Of a stretch of 64,000 bases of DNA, positions 17,987 to 26,309 are shown in pieces. Positions within the stretch are counted from its first letter, which is position 1. Each line of letters starts with the position of its first letter. The notes beneath the pieces are model-generated. The model was not told the origin of the DNA and searched no databases. It was given only the letters and a program-made list of their open reading frames with translations. A program made the position numbers and the translations under genes. This DNA comes from Endozoicomonas euniceicola (GTDB lineage Bacteria; Pseudomonadota; Gammaproteobacteria; Pseudomonadales; Endozoicomonadaceae): the NCBI RefSeq assembly GCF_025562755.1, contig NZ_CP103300.1, forward strand, positions 3,225,001 through 3,289,000, written 5' to 3'.

Positions 17987-18208
17987 TCAGTGGTGCCTTA
18001 TCCTGTCGACAATCCAGGTTTTGATCAGTGCCTGTCGACTGATGCCAATTGTGCTGGCTTCTTTGTCCAGCTCATCCACAACCCATGCGGGAAAGTCGAT
18101 GTTAACCCTTTTGGCCTCAAGGTTTGGTCGCTGGGGGTTGTCAGTATCGAAGTACTCCAGAACATCTTCACCGTTATCAAATTTTTTATCTATGTCTTTA
18201 GCTTTCAT
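17987..18208 (-). CDS. brnA: BrnA-type antitoxin
   Basis: 73-residue ribbon-helix-helix (CopG-like) antitoxin. The C-terminal half KRVNIDFPAWVVDELDKEASTIGISRQALIKTWIVDRI is the DNA-binding RHH domain; the acidic N-terminus would wrap the toxin. It follows brnT with an 11-bp overlap, in the usual toxin-first order of BrnT/BrnA modules. It should bind the toxin and repress the operon. Confidence 0.85.
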   Translation of the reverse strand: MKAKDIDKKFDNGEDVLEYFDTDNPQRPNLEAKRVNIDFPAWVVDELDKEASTIGISRQALIKTWIVDRIRHH

Positions 18209-18449
18209 ATAGAGCTACCTCGTTTTTTCTGGATCGGCGTACTGAAATAATTCTGATTTTCTCACCTCGTCTTGTTGCTATGGCAGTCCAGTGTTTTAAC
18301 TGTATCTGGCCAATGAACAGAAGCCGAATTTCATCAGTTTTCACCTTCGATTGCAGACAGACGAGCTTGCTGTCTTGCCACGGCCGGATTGATTCATCCT
18401 TGGTAGTCAGACTTTTGGCTTCGTCGTATTCAAACTGGGTATTACCCAT
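18198..18449 (-). CDS. brnT: BrnT-type ribonuclease toxin
   Basis: 83 residues. FEYDEAKS at the N-terminus and the C-terminal block AIATRRGEKIRIISVRRSRKNE are typical of BrnT, a RelE-fold ribonuclease; the basic residues of the RIISVRR segment are part of the active site. The middle (KSLTTKDESIRPWQ) diverges from the common NxxKHGVSF segment, so activity is not certain. An inverted repeat straddles its start codon. Confidence 0.8.
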   Translation of the reverse strand: MGNTQFEYDEAKSLTTKDESIRPWQDSKLVCLQSKVKTDEIRLLFIGQIQLKHWTAIATRRGEKIRIISVRRSRKNEVALYES

Positions 18450-18460
18450 TATTTAATACC
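18438..18460. promoter_or_regulatory. Candidate BrnA operator over the brnT start codon
   Basis: GGTATTA (18438-18444) and TAATACC (18454-18460) form a perfect seven-base inverted repeat with a nine-base spacer that contains the brnT ATG. RHH antitoxins usually bind such sites to autoregulate. Binding here would block translation initiation or early transcription. Confidence 0.5.
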
Positions 18461-18510
18461 ATTATTGTTCTTGCAAGGATAAAAATAGTATATTTTATGA
18501 GTATATCAAA

Positions 18511-18828
18511 CTAAAGCTCAATGACTGTCTTTGTTCCAGCCTGCTCCGACAGACATCGGTTCAACACCTCCGGCAGACTTTCTCCTTTACACATCCAAAC
18601 CTCTTCACCTTCATCAAAATCAAAATGAAACCCACCACTTTTTGCCGCCAGCCAGAGTTGCAGCAGAGGTGTCTGGCGACTGAGGATAACCTTGCTGTTG
18701 TCGGGACAGGTCAGGGTCAGAATTCCGGCTGAGGTTTCATAATCAATATCCAGATCCTGTTCTTCAATGGCGTCTTCAATAGCCATCATCAATTCATCAA
18801 GGTTCCGGTTAAACTGGTTTTCGTTCAT
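18511..18828 (-). CDS. cyaY: Frataxin-like iron-sulfur cluster assembly protein
   Basis: CyaY binds iron and modulates IscS in Fe-S cluster assembly. The 105 residues are of normal size. The acidic first helix (ELMMAIEDAIEEQDLDIDYE) and the beta-sheet signature LWLAAKSGGFHFDFDEGEEVWMC are diagnostic. As in many gammaproteobacteria it is divergent from the lptM-lysA-dapF cluster, but an extra secreted-protein gene has been placed between them. Confidence 0.95.
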   Translation of the reverse strand: MNENQFNRNLDELMMAIEDAIEEQDLDIDYETSAGILTLTCPDNSKVILSRQTPLLQLWLAAKSGGFHFDFDEGEEVWMCKGESLPEVLNRCLSEQAGTKTVIEL

Positions 18829-18936
18829 AGGTTTACTCAGTAAGGTGTCAGGGTTTGTCGATGGGAGTTGTCAATTTCGTCGTAAAATCTCGCCTTTATC
18901 TCTTCAGGGTGCAATCGGGCGAAGAGTGTCAGCGTA

Positions 18937-19890
18937 TCAGGACGACCAGTGCGAGCAGCCCGGATTATCATCCTCCTGGCCTCTCCGGCCTGACTGGCGA
19001 TTATTCACTGGTTCCCAGTCCGGGTTGTTTTCAGATGGCTGCTCCTGATTATCAATCGTCAAGTCTATATCTGATAGTACAGTAACGCTGATTTCCTGAC
19101 CGGTTGCTATGTCTCTGAGTTGATAGACTTTTGGTTTTGATTTTTTTTTCGATTTATTATGACCACTACCAGTTTCCAGCTGTATCAGTGGCAAAATCCT
19201 ATAGCCTAGTCTTACTTTCTGGCAAAGCCGTGGGCCATTCTTTATATCGGGTTGTATCAGGGCAACCAGGGTTAAGTGAATCGCTTTCATAAGGTTGGCG
19301 TCGTTCATATGAAAAGCCGCAAGTGGCAAGCCGTGGCTGTACAGACCCCTTACCATATACATGCCTCTTGTGGATAAATCGGTATGCTCACTAGAGTGAC
19401 CATGACGTAATGGTGAAGAGATTGTCGGCCTTATTGATACCCCGTCAACAGACCCGGACTCTGTCGGTATTTCGTGTAAAGGGGGCAAAGTGTACGGAAT
19501 ATAGCTCTCGCTCTTCGGATAATGAACCCAGCTAAATGAATGACGAACCTGTTTAAGGAAGGTATCGATTATAAGGGATGAAGGAAGGGGCTCTGTATTA
19601 CTTTCAAAAGTCCGTTGATAGCGGGAACCTATAGACATAATTGAAACTCTAATCTTTCCTTCTACGATAAAGGAACGAAATGCCAGCATCCGGTAGGTGT
19701 TGTTTATCCCTAGCATTAACACTGAACAGGCTCTATGATCGTCATCAATGCGCAGGCCTCCCACAATGCGCACGCCCTTTTTGTCCGGCCGGGGTTCGAT
19801 AATTAAATAATTTCGGTAATGGCAATGGCCTGAAGGTGCCATAAAAAGTGCTGTAAAAAAGAGAGGTATAACTAAAAAAGCATGTTTCAT
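18937..19890 (-). CDS. Secreted protein of unknown function
   Basis: 317 residues with a signal peptide (MKHAFLVIPLFFTALFMAPSGHC; cleavage near GHCH). No family is recognised. The mature part has mixed beta-type sequence with several Cys, then a low-complexity KSKKKSKPK segment near residue 250 and a charged, Q- and N-rich tail. It interrupts the usual cyaY-lptM adjacency, so it is probably an insertion. Its upstream region contains the inverted REP pair at 19941-20060. A periplasmic or extracellular location is inferred from the signal peptide only. Confidence 0.7.
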   Translation of the reverse strand: MKHAFLVIPLFFTALFMAPSGHCHYRNYLIIEPRPDKKGVRIVGGLRIDDDHRACSVLMLGINNTYRMLAFRSFIVEGKIRVSIMSIGSRYQRTFESNTEPLPSSLIIDTFLKQVRHSFSWVHYPKSESYIPYTLPPLHEIPTESGSVDGVSIRPTISSPLRHGHSSEHTDLSTRGMYMVRGLYSHGLPLAAFHMNDANLMKAIHLTLVALIQPDIKNGPRLCQKVRLGYRILPLIQLETGSGHNKSKKKSKPKVYQLRDIATGQEISVTVLSDIDLTIDNQEQPSENNPDWEPVNNRQSGRRGQEDDNPGCSHWSS

Positions 19891-19940
19891 TAAAGGCTCC
19901 GAAGGAAAGATTATTCCTGGTACATCGCTTCATTATGTCT

Positions 19941-20060
19941 GACTTGTAGGTTGGGAAGAGTGCAACGACTCCCAACACGGGAGCTCAATGTTATTCACCG
20001 TGTTGTGAGTTACCCTAAAGTGCACAAGCATTTCGTTCTTCCCAGCCTACGCAACAAGTC
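19941..20060. repeat. Paired inverted REP-like element
   Basis: GACTTGTAGGTTGGGAAG on the left is answered by CTTCCCAGCCTAC...CAAGTC on the right, so the 120-bp unit is a large imperfect palindrome. Inside, CAACACGG and CCGTGTTG form a second hairpin. The left arm is the inverted match of 13959-13994. It fills most of the 277-bp gap before lptM; no gene is seen there. Confidence 0.65.
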
Positions 20061-20167
20061 ATAGTCATTGAAATGATGTACTAGAGTCCGGGCGGGTTCC
20101 ATAGTTATACTGTTGTGGTTGGCAACCAGATAATCTTATTGTTACAGAAGCCCCCGGAGAACAATGA

Positions 20168-20305
20168 ATGATAGTAGCTTTTAAATTAACAGCGAAGGTA
20201 ATGACCATACTGGTTTTCTGTACCTTCCTGCTAGCAGGGTGTGGGCAGAAAGGTGACCTCTACCTGCCGGAAAACGCTTCTGCCCCTGCGCTCACGCCAC
20301 AATAA
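20168..20305 (+). CDS. lptM: Small lipoprotein LptM (YifL/LppL)
   Basis: 45 residues, too short for most gene callers: MIVAFKLTAKVMTILVF then the lipobox LLAGC, then GQKGDLYLPE, the conserved start of mature LptM. LptM helps oxidative maturation of the LPS translocon LptD at the outer membrane. Position just before lysA is the family's standard location. A competing upstream ATG at 20164 is out of frame and stops after six codons; GGAGA precedes the chosen start. Confidence 0.92.
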   Translation: MIVAFKLTAKVMTILVFCTFLLAGCGQKGDLYLPENASAPALTPQ

Positions 20306-20366
20306 AGCACAGAGAAGACACGGCGCCTGAAGCAGTCATTGAACGAACAAGAGATAAGACAGATTC

Positions 20367-21617
20367 ATGAACTGGTTTTCCTATCGTGATGGTGCGCTGC
20401 ATGCCGAACAGGTGGCAATGTCACGTATCGCTGAAGAGTTTGGCACCCCCGCTTATGTGTATTCCCGTGCCGGGCTGGAAGCGGGTTATAAAGCTTATCG
20501 GAAGGCTTTACACGATGTTCCTCACCTGATCGCCTATGCGGTAAAAGCCAATGGCAATCTGGCGGTGTTGAACCTTCTTGCCAGTCTGGGAGCAGGCTTT
20601 GATATTGTTTCCGTGGGCGAGCTTGAACGGGTTCTGGCGGCTGGTGGCGACCCTGGCAGAGTGGTGTTTTCAGGGGTAGGAAAGCAGCGTGAAGAAATTC
20701 AGCGCGCCCTGGAAGTGGGCGTGCATTGCTTTAATGTTGAGTCTGAAACCGAACTGGATCGGATTCAGCAGATAGCAGAATCCATGAATAAACAAGCCGC
20801 GGTTTCACTGCGGGTCAATCCCGATGTTGACGCACAAACCCATCCTTATATTTCCACCGGATTGCGGGACAACAAGTTTGGCATTGATATCAATCGGGCG
20901 CTGGCGGTCTATCAGCGAGCCGCTGGGATGCCCAATATTGAAATAACCGGAGTGGATTGCCATATCGGTTCCCAGCTGACCCGTGGTGAACCCTTTATTG
21001 ATGCCCTGGACCGGTTATTGCTGCTGGTGGACGATCTGCAAGCGCAGGGCATTGAGCTGAAACATATTGATATTGGTGGCGGTCTGGGCATTGCCTACAA
21101 CGATGAAACGCCGCCAACCCCATCGGATTACCTGAATACCGTTAAAGCCCGGCTGCATGGGCGGAACCTGAAACTGGTGGTTGAACCCGGTCGTTCCATT
21201 GCCGGACAGGCGGGGATTCTGCTGACTCGGGTAGAGCTGATCAAACGCACCGACCATAAGAACTTTGCCGTGGTGGATGCGGCCATGAACGATTTACTGC
21301 GCCCTTCTATTTATAGTGCCTGGCATGGCATAGAGCCGGTAGAGCCTGATGATAGTAAAGAGGCGCTGGTTTGCGATATTGTAGGGCCAATATGTGAAAC
21401 CGGTGACTTTCTTGGCAGAGACAGGGCGTTGAAAATAGTGGAAGGTGACCTTCTGGCTGTGAAATCGGCCGGGGCTTATGGTTTTGGCATGAGTTCGAAC
21501 TATAACAGCCGTAACCGCTGTGCTGAAATCATGGTCGATGGTGATCAGGCGCATCGGGTCAGACGCCGTGAAACCATTGCAGACCAGCTGGCACCCGAAA
21601 GCCTGTTGCCTGAATAG
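20367..21617 (+). CDS. lysA: Diaminopimelate decarboxylase
   Basis: PLP enzyme that decarboxylates meso-diaminopimelate to L-lysine, the last step of lysine synthesis. The PLP lysine is Lys 60 in AYAVKANGN. The GGGLGIAY phosphate-binding loop, EPGRSIAG and the cross-subunit catalytic Cys in CETGDFLG are all present. 416 residues, usual length. First main gene of the lysA-dapF-DUF484-xerC run, with 35 bp to dapF. Confidence 0.97.
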   Translation: MNWFSYRDGALHAEQVAMSRIAEEFGTPAYVYSRAGLEAGYKAYRKALHDVPHLIAYAVKANGNLAVLNLLASLGAGFDIVSVGELERVLAAGGDPGRVVFSGVGKQREEIQRALEVGVHCFNVESETELDRIQQIAESMNKQAAVSLRVNPDVDAQTHPYISTGLRDNKFGIDINRALAVYQRAAGMPNIEITGVDCHIGSQLTRGEPFIDALDRLLLLVDDLQAQGIELKHIDIGGGLGIAYNDETPPTPSDYLNTVKARLHGRNLKLVVEPGRSIAGQAGILLTRVELIKRTDHKNFAVVDAAMNDLLRPSIYSAWHGIEPVEPDDSKEALVCDIVGPICETGDFLGRDRALKIVEGDLLAVKSAGAYGFGMSSNYNSRNRCAEIMVDGDQAHRVRRRETIADQLAPESLLPE

Positions 21618-21652
21618 CCAGTGAGTTACCGGAAGGACAGAACGAGTTTTTT

Positions 21653-22483
21653 ATGCTGTTACACTTTACAAAAATGCATGGACTGGGCAATGACTTTATG
21701 GTGGTTGATATGGTCACCCAGTCGGTGCGTTTGCCTCCGGACAAAATCCGTCGACTGGCAGACCGCCGTTTTGGTGTTGGCTTTGACCAGCTGTTGATTG
21801 TAGAGCCGCCGACTGATCCGGATATGGACTTTCGTTATCGTATTTTTAATGCCGATGGCAGCGAAGTGGAACAATGTGGCAATGGCGCCCGTTGTTTTGC
21901 CAAATTTGTGCGGGATAAAAGGCTGATTGGCCGCGACACGATTCAGGTGCAGACGGCGGGCGGGAATATTGAACTGATTATTCATGCCAATGGCGAAGTC
22001 TCAGTGAATATGGGGGTTCCCAGGCTGCAACCCGAAGATATTCCGTTCCGGGCGCAGGAACAGCGCGCTACTTACGACCTCCGTATTGACGGTGAGGAGT
22101 TTGAAATCAGTGCCGTTTCCATGGGCAATCCCCATGCGGTTATACAAGTAGACGACGTTAATCGTACGCCTGTGGCACGACTGGGTTCGGTGATGGAAAA
22201 ACACGGTCGCTTCCCCAAACGTTGTAATGTCGGCTTTATGCAGGTTCTGGATCAGGCCGAGATCAACCTCAGGGTCTTTGAACGAGGGGTGGGTGAAACC
22301 CTTGCCTGCGGTACGGGTGCCTGTGCGGCGGTAGTCGCCGGACGTTTGCAGGGGCTTCTGGGTGACGAGGTTCGGGTCAACCTTCCGGGGGGGACACTGA
22401 ACATCCATTGGTCGGGAGAAGGTCACTCGGTTATTATGACCGGAACGGCCACCCGAGTATTTGAAGGACAAACACGCTTATGA
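21653..22483 (+). CDS. dapF: Diaminopimelate epimerase
   Basis: Cofactor-free racemase-type enzyme interconverting LL- and meso-diaminopimelate, supplying both lysine and peptidoglycan. The two catalytic Cys are in VEQCGNGARC and ACGTGACAA; the N-terminus LHFTKMHGLGNDF is diagnostic. 276 residues. Overlaps the DUF484 start by ATGA, so translation is coupled. Confidence 0.97.
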   Translation: MLLHFTKMHGLGNDFMVVDMVTQSVRLPPDKIRRLADRRFGVGFDQLLIVEPPTDPDMDFRYRIFNADGSEVEQCGNGARCFAKFVRDKRLIGRDTIQVQTAGGNIELIIHANGEVSVNMGVPRLQPEDIPFRAQEQRATYDLRIDGEEFEISAVSMGNPHAVIQVDDVNRTPVARLGSVMEKHGRFPKRCNVGFMQVLDQAEINLRVFERGVGETLACGTGACAAVVAGRLQGLLGDEVRVNLPGGTLNIHWSGEGHSVIMTGTATRVFEGQTRL

Positions 22484-23223
22484 GCGATTCAGCCACTCCG
22501 GAGTCCAGCGCCACCACTTCCACTCTTGCCCGTAAGGGTGCCCGTGAGAAGCCGCCTGCTGAACTGATGCCAGCGGAAGTGGCTGACTACCTGCAGCAGA
22601 ACCCTGACTTTTTTATGGAGCAGGACGAACTGTTGATGTCATTAAGCCTGCCTCATCAACGCGGTTCTGCCATATCCCTTTATGAACGACAGCTGGCGCT
22701 GCTGCGTGATCGTAACGATGATCTGAAACAGCGTCTGAACCGTCTTGTCCGTGTGGCTAACGACAATGACCGTTTGTTTGACAACTCCCGCCGACTGGTT
22801 CTGGCTTTAATCGAGAGCAACGATCTGGAGCAGGTGACGGAAACGCTTCGTGACGGCCTGGAAAACGACTTCGGCGTGGAGTTTCACGCCCTTATTCTTT
22901 TCAACAAACAACCGGTCGATAGTCCGGTTCGCACTGCAAACCCGGATGTTGCCAATTCTGTACTGGGTGAGCTGCTGGTCAGCCTGAATGGTGGTCAGAA
23001 AGTGGCGTGTGGCCGTATGGCGGAGAAAGAGCTGGAGTTTCTGTTCCCGAACGATCATCCGGCTATCGGTTCTGTCGCCCTGTCGCCACTGAATTTCCCC
23101 GACTCTGTTGGTGTACTGGCGCTGGGCAGTCGGGATGAAAATCACTTCAGGGCTGCTATGGGTAATCTGTTTCTGGGTTATTTAAGCGATGTTCTCTGTC
23201 GTGTATTGAGCCGGTTTCTCTGA
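22480..23223 (+). CDS. DUF484 family protein
   Basis: Conserved protein encoded between dapF and xerC in many gammaproteobacteria and pseudomonads. The N-terminal part (PAEVADYLQQNPDFFMEQDELLMSLSLPH) and the Y-E-R-Q-LALLRDRN coiled helix lead into a GAF-like domain (residues 100-240). A signalling or sensor role has been suggested for the family but is not established. The stop overlaps the xerC start (TGATG). Confidence 0.92.
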   Translation: MSDSATPESSATTSTLARKGAREKPPAELMPAEVADYLQQNPDFFMEQDELLMSLSLPHQRGSAISLYERQLALLRDRNDDLKQRLNRLVRVANDNDRLFDNSRRLVLALIESNDLEQVTETLRDGLENDFGVEFHALILFNKQPVDSPVRTANPDVANSVLGELLVSLNGGQKVACGRMAEKELEFLFPNDHPAIGSVALSPLNFPDSVGVLALGSRDENHFRAAMGNLFLGYLSDVLCRVLSRFL

Positions 23224-24143
23224 TGTCGTCTCAGCGCTGCCCTTTACAGAAAGATATAGATGCCTTTTTAGATTATCTGAAATTTGAGAAAAACAGCTCC
23301 CGGCATACGCTGGCAGCCTACCGTCGTGACCTGAAGAAACTCTCGGACTGGCTGACGTCACAAACGATCAGCGTATGGTCTGATATTTCTGAAAAGCGTC
23401 TCAGGCTCTGGCTTGCGCAACAGCATGAAAACGGTTTGCAGAGCAAAAGCCTGCAACGGTTGCTGTCGTCGGTACGCAGCCTGTTTCGATATCTCAACCG
23501 ACAGGGAATTGTTGAAGATAACCCTGCCAAACGCCTGTCTGCCCCCAAAGCCTCAAGAAAACTGCCCGTCACCCTCGATACCGATCAGATGGATGCGTTG
23601 CTGAGGACTTGTGATAACGACCCGCTGACTTTAAGGGATCAGGCCATGCTGGAGCTGTTTTATTCTTCAGGGCTGCGGTTGTCTGAACTGGTAGGGCTGA
23701 ACCTTGGCAGTTTTGAAGAGGATTACCAGAGGGTCAGAGTGCTGGGTAAGGGCAGTAAACAGCGAATCGTACCCGTAGGACGCAAAGCCAGGGCCGCCAT
23801 TCGGTTATGGCTGTCTGCCAGGGCGATGCTGCCGGTGAAAGACGAACAGGCTTTGTTTCTGTCGCAGCGGGGCGAACGGATCAGCCAGCGACAGGTGCAG
23901 AACCGGGTCAAACAACAGGCACGGGAACAGGGCATGCCGACGTCTGTTCATCCCCACATGTTAAGACACTCTTTTGCCAGCCATCTACTGGAGTCCAGTG
24001 GCGACCTGAGAGCGGTTCAGGAACTACTGGGACACAGCGATATTTCCACCACCCAGATTTATACCCACCTGGATTTTCAGCATCTGGCGGATGTATACGA
24101 CAAGGCGCATCCAAGAGCCCGGCGTAAAAAAGATAAAGATTGA
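23223..24143 (+). CDS. xerC: Site-specific tyrosine recombinase XerC
   Basis: Chromosome dimer resolution recombinase acting with XerD at dif. The N-terminal SAM-like core-binding domain (KNSSRHTLAAYRRDLKKL) is followed by a catalytic domain with Arg in SSGLRLSELVGL, the HPHMLRHSFASHLL box, GHSDISTT and the nucleophile Tyr in QIYTHLD. 306 residues, normal. The synteny with dapF-DUF484 supports XerC rather than a phage integrase. Confidence 0.96.
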   Translation: MSSQRCPLQKDIDAFLDYLKFEKNSSRHTLAAYRRDLKKLSDWLTSQTISVWSDISEKRLRLWLAQQHENGLQSKSLQRLLSSVRSLFRYLNRQGIVEDNPAKRLSAPKASRKLPVTLDTDQMDALLRTCDNDPLTLRDQAMLELFYSSGLRLSELVGLNLGSFEEDYQRVRVLGKGSKQRIVPVGRKARAAIRLWLSARAMLPVKDEQALFLSQRGERISQRQVQNRVKQQAREQGMPTSVHPHMLRHSFASHLLESSGDLRAVQELLGHSDISTTQIYTHLDFQHLADVYDKAHPRARRKKDKD

Positions 24144-24202
24144 ACCATTGGCGGGGCTGGCTGTCCTAACCATTAATGGATTAACGCATAAAAGAGCTGT
24201 TC

Positions 24203-25273
24203 ATGGATTTATCACCTTTACTTCCTTCAGGCAGGCTGGCGCCTGTTCCTGTTACGTCTGTGGAGGCACCTTCCTTATCGACTGTTGAAATCGTTGAGCC
24301 TGATACAAAAGTGCGCGATACGAGGGAACAGGATGCCTGCAAGTTGTCATTATGCCTTCCAGATAAGCATCTGGCGCAAAGACCGGTTCAAGAGTGGAAG
24401 CTTTATGGTGATGGCCTTAATTCTGGTATCTGGAGCCAGTTGTTTGAGCAGTCGGTTTTAGAGGCGAAAACACGGGTTATAGAAGAAGGCTGGACAGCAA
24501 AACAGCTGATACCTTTTTTTGAAATGAAAAGAAGGGAGATCGCTCAGGAAAGAAAGACGAAAGATGCAGAGGATTTTGGTGTACGGCGGGATCGCTCCGG
24601 AGATGATAAAAAAAATATCCTAACCAGTACCTTTCTTTATTCCGGACATTATTTTTACGGCATGGAGAGGGCTGTGTCGCTACCTTACGATGGCAAGAAT
24701 TATCTTAACGAGGATGACTCTGACCTGGCTCAGCTATTCCGGCAGCGATTCAGGGGGCACCTTAAATCACTCCGTTATGGCCTGGTTCAAGGGCATATTG
24801 GTGATGAGGACATCCCGTTAACCCAGTATGTTTTCTGTCCAAGAAAAAAGCGGCATCGTCGTTGCGAGTCTGAAGACTGGTTTGGCAAAAAAGATGAATT
24901 TTATGTTGGGGAAAACAAAGAGTCTGCCATCTGGCTTCACACGGATGAAAAACTGATCTCCAGAGTAATGGAGCATATTGAAAGCCTGGTTGAAAAGGGG
25001 CTCAAGGGTGATTTAACGGTTATTCCAAGAATTCACTGGTGGTATGTTCATCTGGCACCGACGCACCGGGGCAGCGGGGGCATTACAGAGATGCTGACCA
25101 ATACGATCTGTCGTATCCATGGTATTGACCTGCCTGCATGGGAAAAAGGGATAGCGCCTTCTGTGGAAGTACTGCTTGAGCCGGATGAAGAACGTTTCTG
25201 CCAGAACTATCACCAGCTCTTCAGTCAGGACAAAGCCTTTTTGAAGGAAGTCTTTCAGGGGCAGAGCCGTTGA
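24203..25273 (+). CDS. Unknown cytosolic protein with RGSGG motif
   Basis: 356 residues, no signal peptide or membrane segment. The N-terminal 60 residues are Pro- and Val-rich and look disordered. The C-terminal third contains a striking conserved-looking block around residues 276-300 (RIHWWYVHLAPTHRGSGG followed by ITEML), then a helix and EVLLEPDEERFCQNYHQLF. The block resembles a catalytic loop, but it does not fit the Fic HPFxxGNGR motif and I cannot name a family. Position directly after xerC, AAGAG site before the ATG. An effector-like protein is one possibility given the disordered N-terminus. Confidence 0.65.
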   Translation: MDLSPLLPSGRLAPVPVTSVEAPSLSTVEIVEPDTKVRDTREQDACKLSLCLPDKHLAQRPVQEWKLYGDGLNSGIWSQLFEQSVLEAKTRVIEEGWTAKQLIPFFEMKRREIAQERKTKDAEDFGVRRDRSGDDKKNILTSTFLYSGHYFYGMERAVSLPYDGKNYLNEDDSDLAQLFRQRFRGHLKSLRYGLVQGHIGDEDIPLTQYVFCPRKKRHRRCESEDWFGKKDEFYVGENKESAIWLHTDEKLISRVMEHIESLVEKGLKGDLTVIPRIHWWYVHLAPTHRGSGGITEMLTNTICRIHGIDLPAWEKGIAPSVEVLLEPDEERFCQNYHQLFSQDKAFLKEVFQGQSR

Positions 25274-25370
25274 ATTCATTTTGCTGTTGTCGTCGATATT
25301 CAGCAATGCAGAAATCTCAAATACCTGTGATACTCTTCAGCATCGATAACACTCCAAAGGAGTCTGTCAG

Positions 25371-26141
25371 ATGCCTGCAAATAACGTTTTTCACCTTGGA
25401 ATTACCCGCGACCAGTTGCAGGGTGCAGAGTTAGCCATTGTTCCCGGTGATCCGGCAAGAGTTGAGCGCATTGCCAGCCAGATGGATAACCCGAAGTTTC
25501 TTCACAGCGTGCGAGAATACACCTCCTGGCTGGCCGAACTGAATGGTAAGCCGGTTGTCGTCTGTTCCACTGGCATTGGTGGGCCATCAACGTCTATTGC
25601 CGTAGAAGAACTGGCTCAGCTGGGTGTTACAACGTTTCTGCGGGTGGGGACAACAGGGGCGATTCAGGAATCTATCGAGCCCGGAAGTCTTATTGTCACC
25701 AATGCCTCTGTTCGTCTCGATGGTGCCAGCACACATTTTGCGCCGATGGAATTTCCGGCGGTTTCCTCGTTTGAATGTACCGAAGCCCTGGTGTCTGCCG
25801 TTCGTTCAGAGTCTGCTGATTACCAGGTGGGAATAACCGCTTCCTCCGATACCTTTTATCCGGGGCAGGAGCGTTACGACACCGTTACCGGGCATGTTAT
25901 CCGGCGTTTCCGTGGGTCCATGGAAGAGTGGCAGGCGCTGGGTGTCCTGAACTATGAAATGGAGTCGGCAACGCTGCTGACCATGTGTGCCGCCTCAGGG
26001 CTGAAAGCCGGTTGCGTAGCCGCTGTGATCGTAAACCGGACACGTCAGGAAATTCCTGATGAATCAAAAATTGCAGAGGCAGAAGCCAGGGCGGTCAGAG
26101 TGGTGGTGAAGGCGGCTGGCCTGCTATTAAGCAGAGAGTAG
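25371..26141 (+). CDS. udp: Uridine phosphorylase
   Basis: Cleaves uridine with phosphate to uracil and ribose-1-phosphate. NP-I family: IVPGDPARVERIA (phosphate loop), STGIGGPSTSIAVEEL, RVGTTGAIQ and the ligand EMESATLLTM. 256 residues. CCAAAGGAG lies before the start. Monocistronic; repeat copy E follows. Confidence 0.96.
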   Translation: MPANNVFHLGITRDQLQGAELAIVPGDPARVERIASQMDNPKFLHSVREYTSWLAELNGKPVVVCSTGIGGPSTSIAVEELAQLGVTTFLRVGTTGAIQESIEPGSLIVTNASVRLDGASTHFAPMEFPAVSSFECTEALVSAVRSESADYQVGITASSDTFYPGQERYDTVTGHVIRRFRGSMEEWQALGVLNYEMESATLLTMCAASGLKAGCVAAVIVNRTRQEIPDESKIAEAEARAVRVVVKAAGLLLSRE

Positions 26142-26178
26142 CAGGTGGTTTGATGACTATAAAAAAAGGCCATGCAGA

Positions 26179-26309
26179 TTAAGGGGAGCTGAAGGTTAGA
26201 ATATACTGCTGTTGGCTATTAGCTTTTGGTGGTTGGCTGTATGAACAGCTAATAGCCAAAAGCCAAAAGCCAATAGCCAATAGCCAATAGCCAATAGCCC
26301 GGCAGGTTA
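26179..26309 (+). repeat. Diverged, right-truncated heptamer element (copy E)
   Basis: Left end TAAGGGGAGCTGAAGG...GAATATACTGCTGTTGGC aligns with the full-element left end, then heptamer units and TGAACAGCTAATAGCC. It stops at GCAGGTTATTGAAT, short of the terminal GCTGCGCCCCTTA of copies A-D. The end of the DASS transporter gene lies inside it. Confidence 0.75.

Noticed and set aside
24203..25273. Fic domain call
   Set aside because: The block HLAPTHRGSGG does not match HPFxxGNGR and the helices around it differ; I keep it as unknown.
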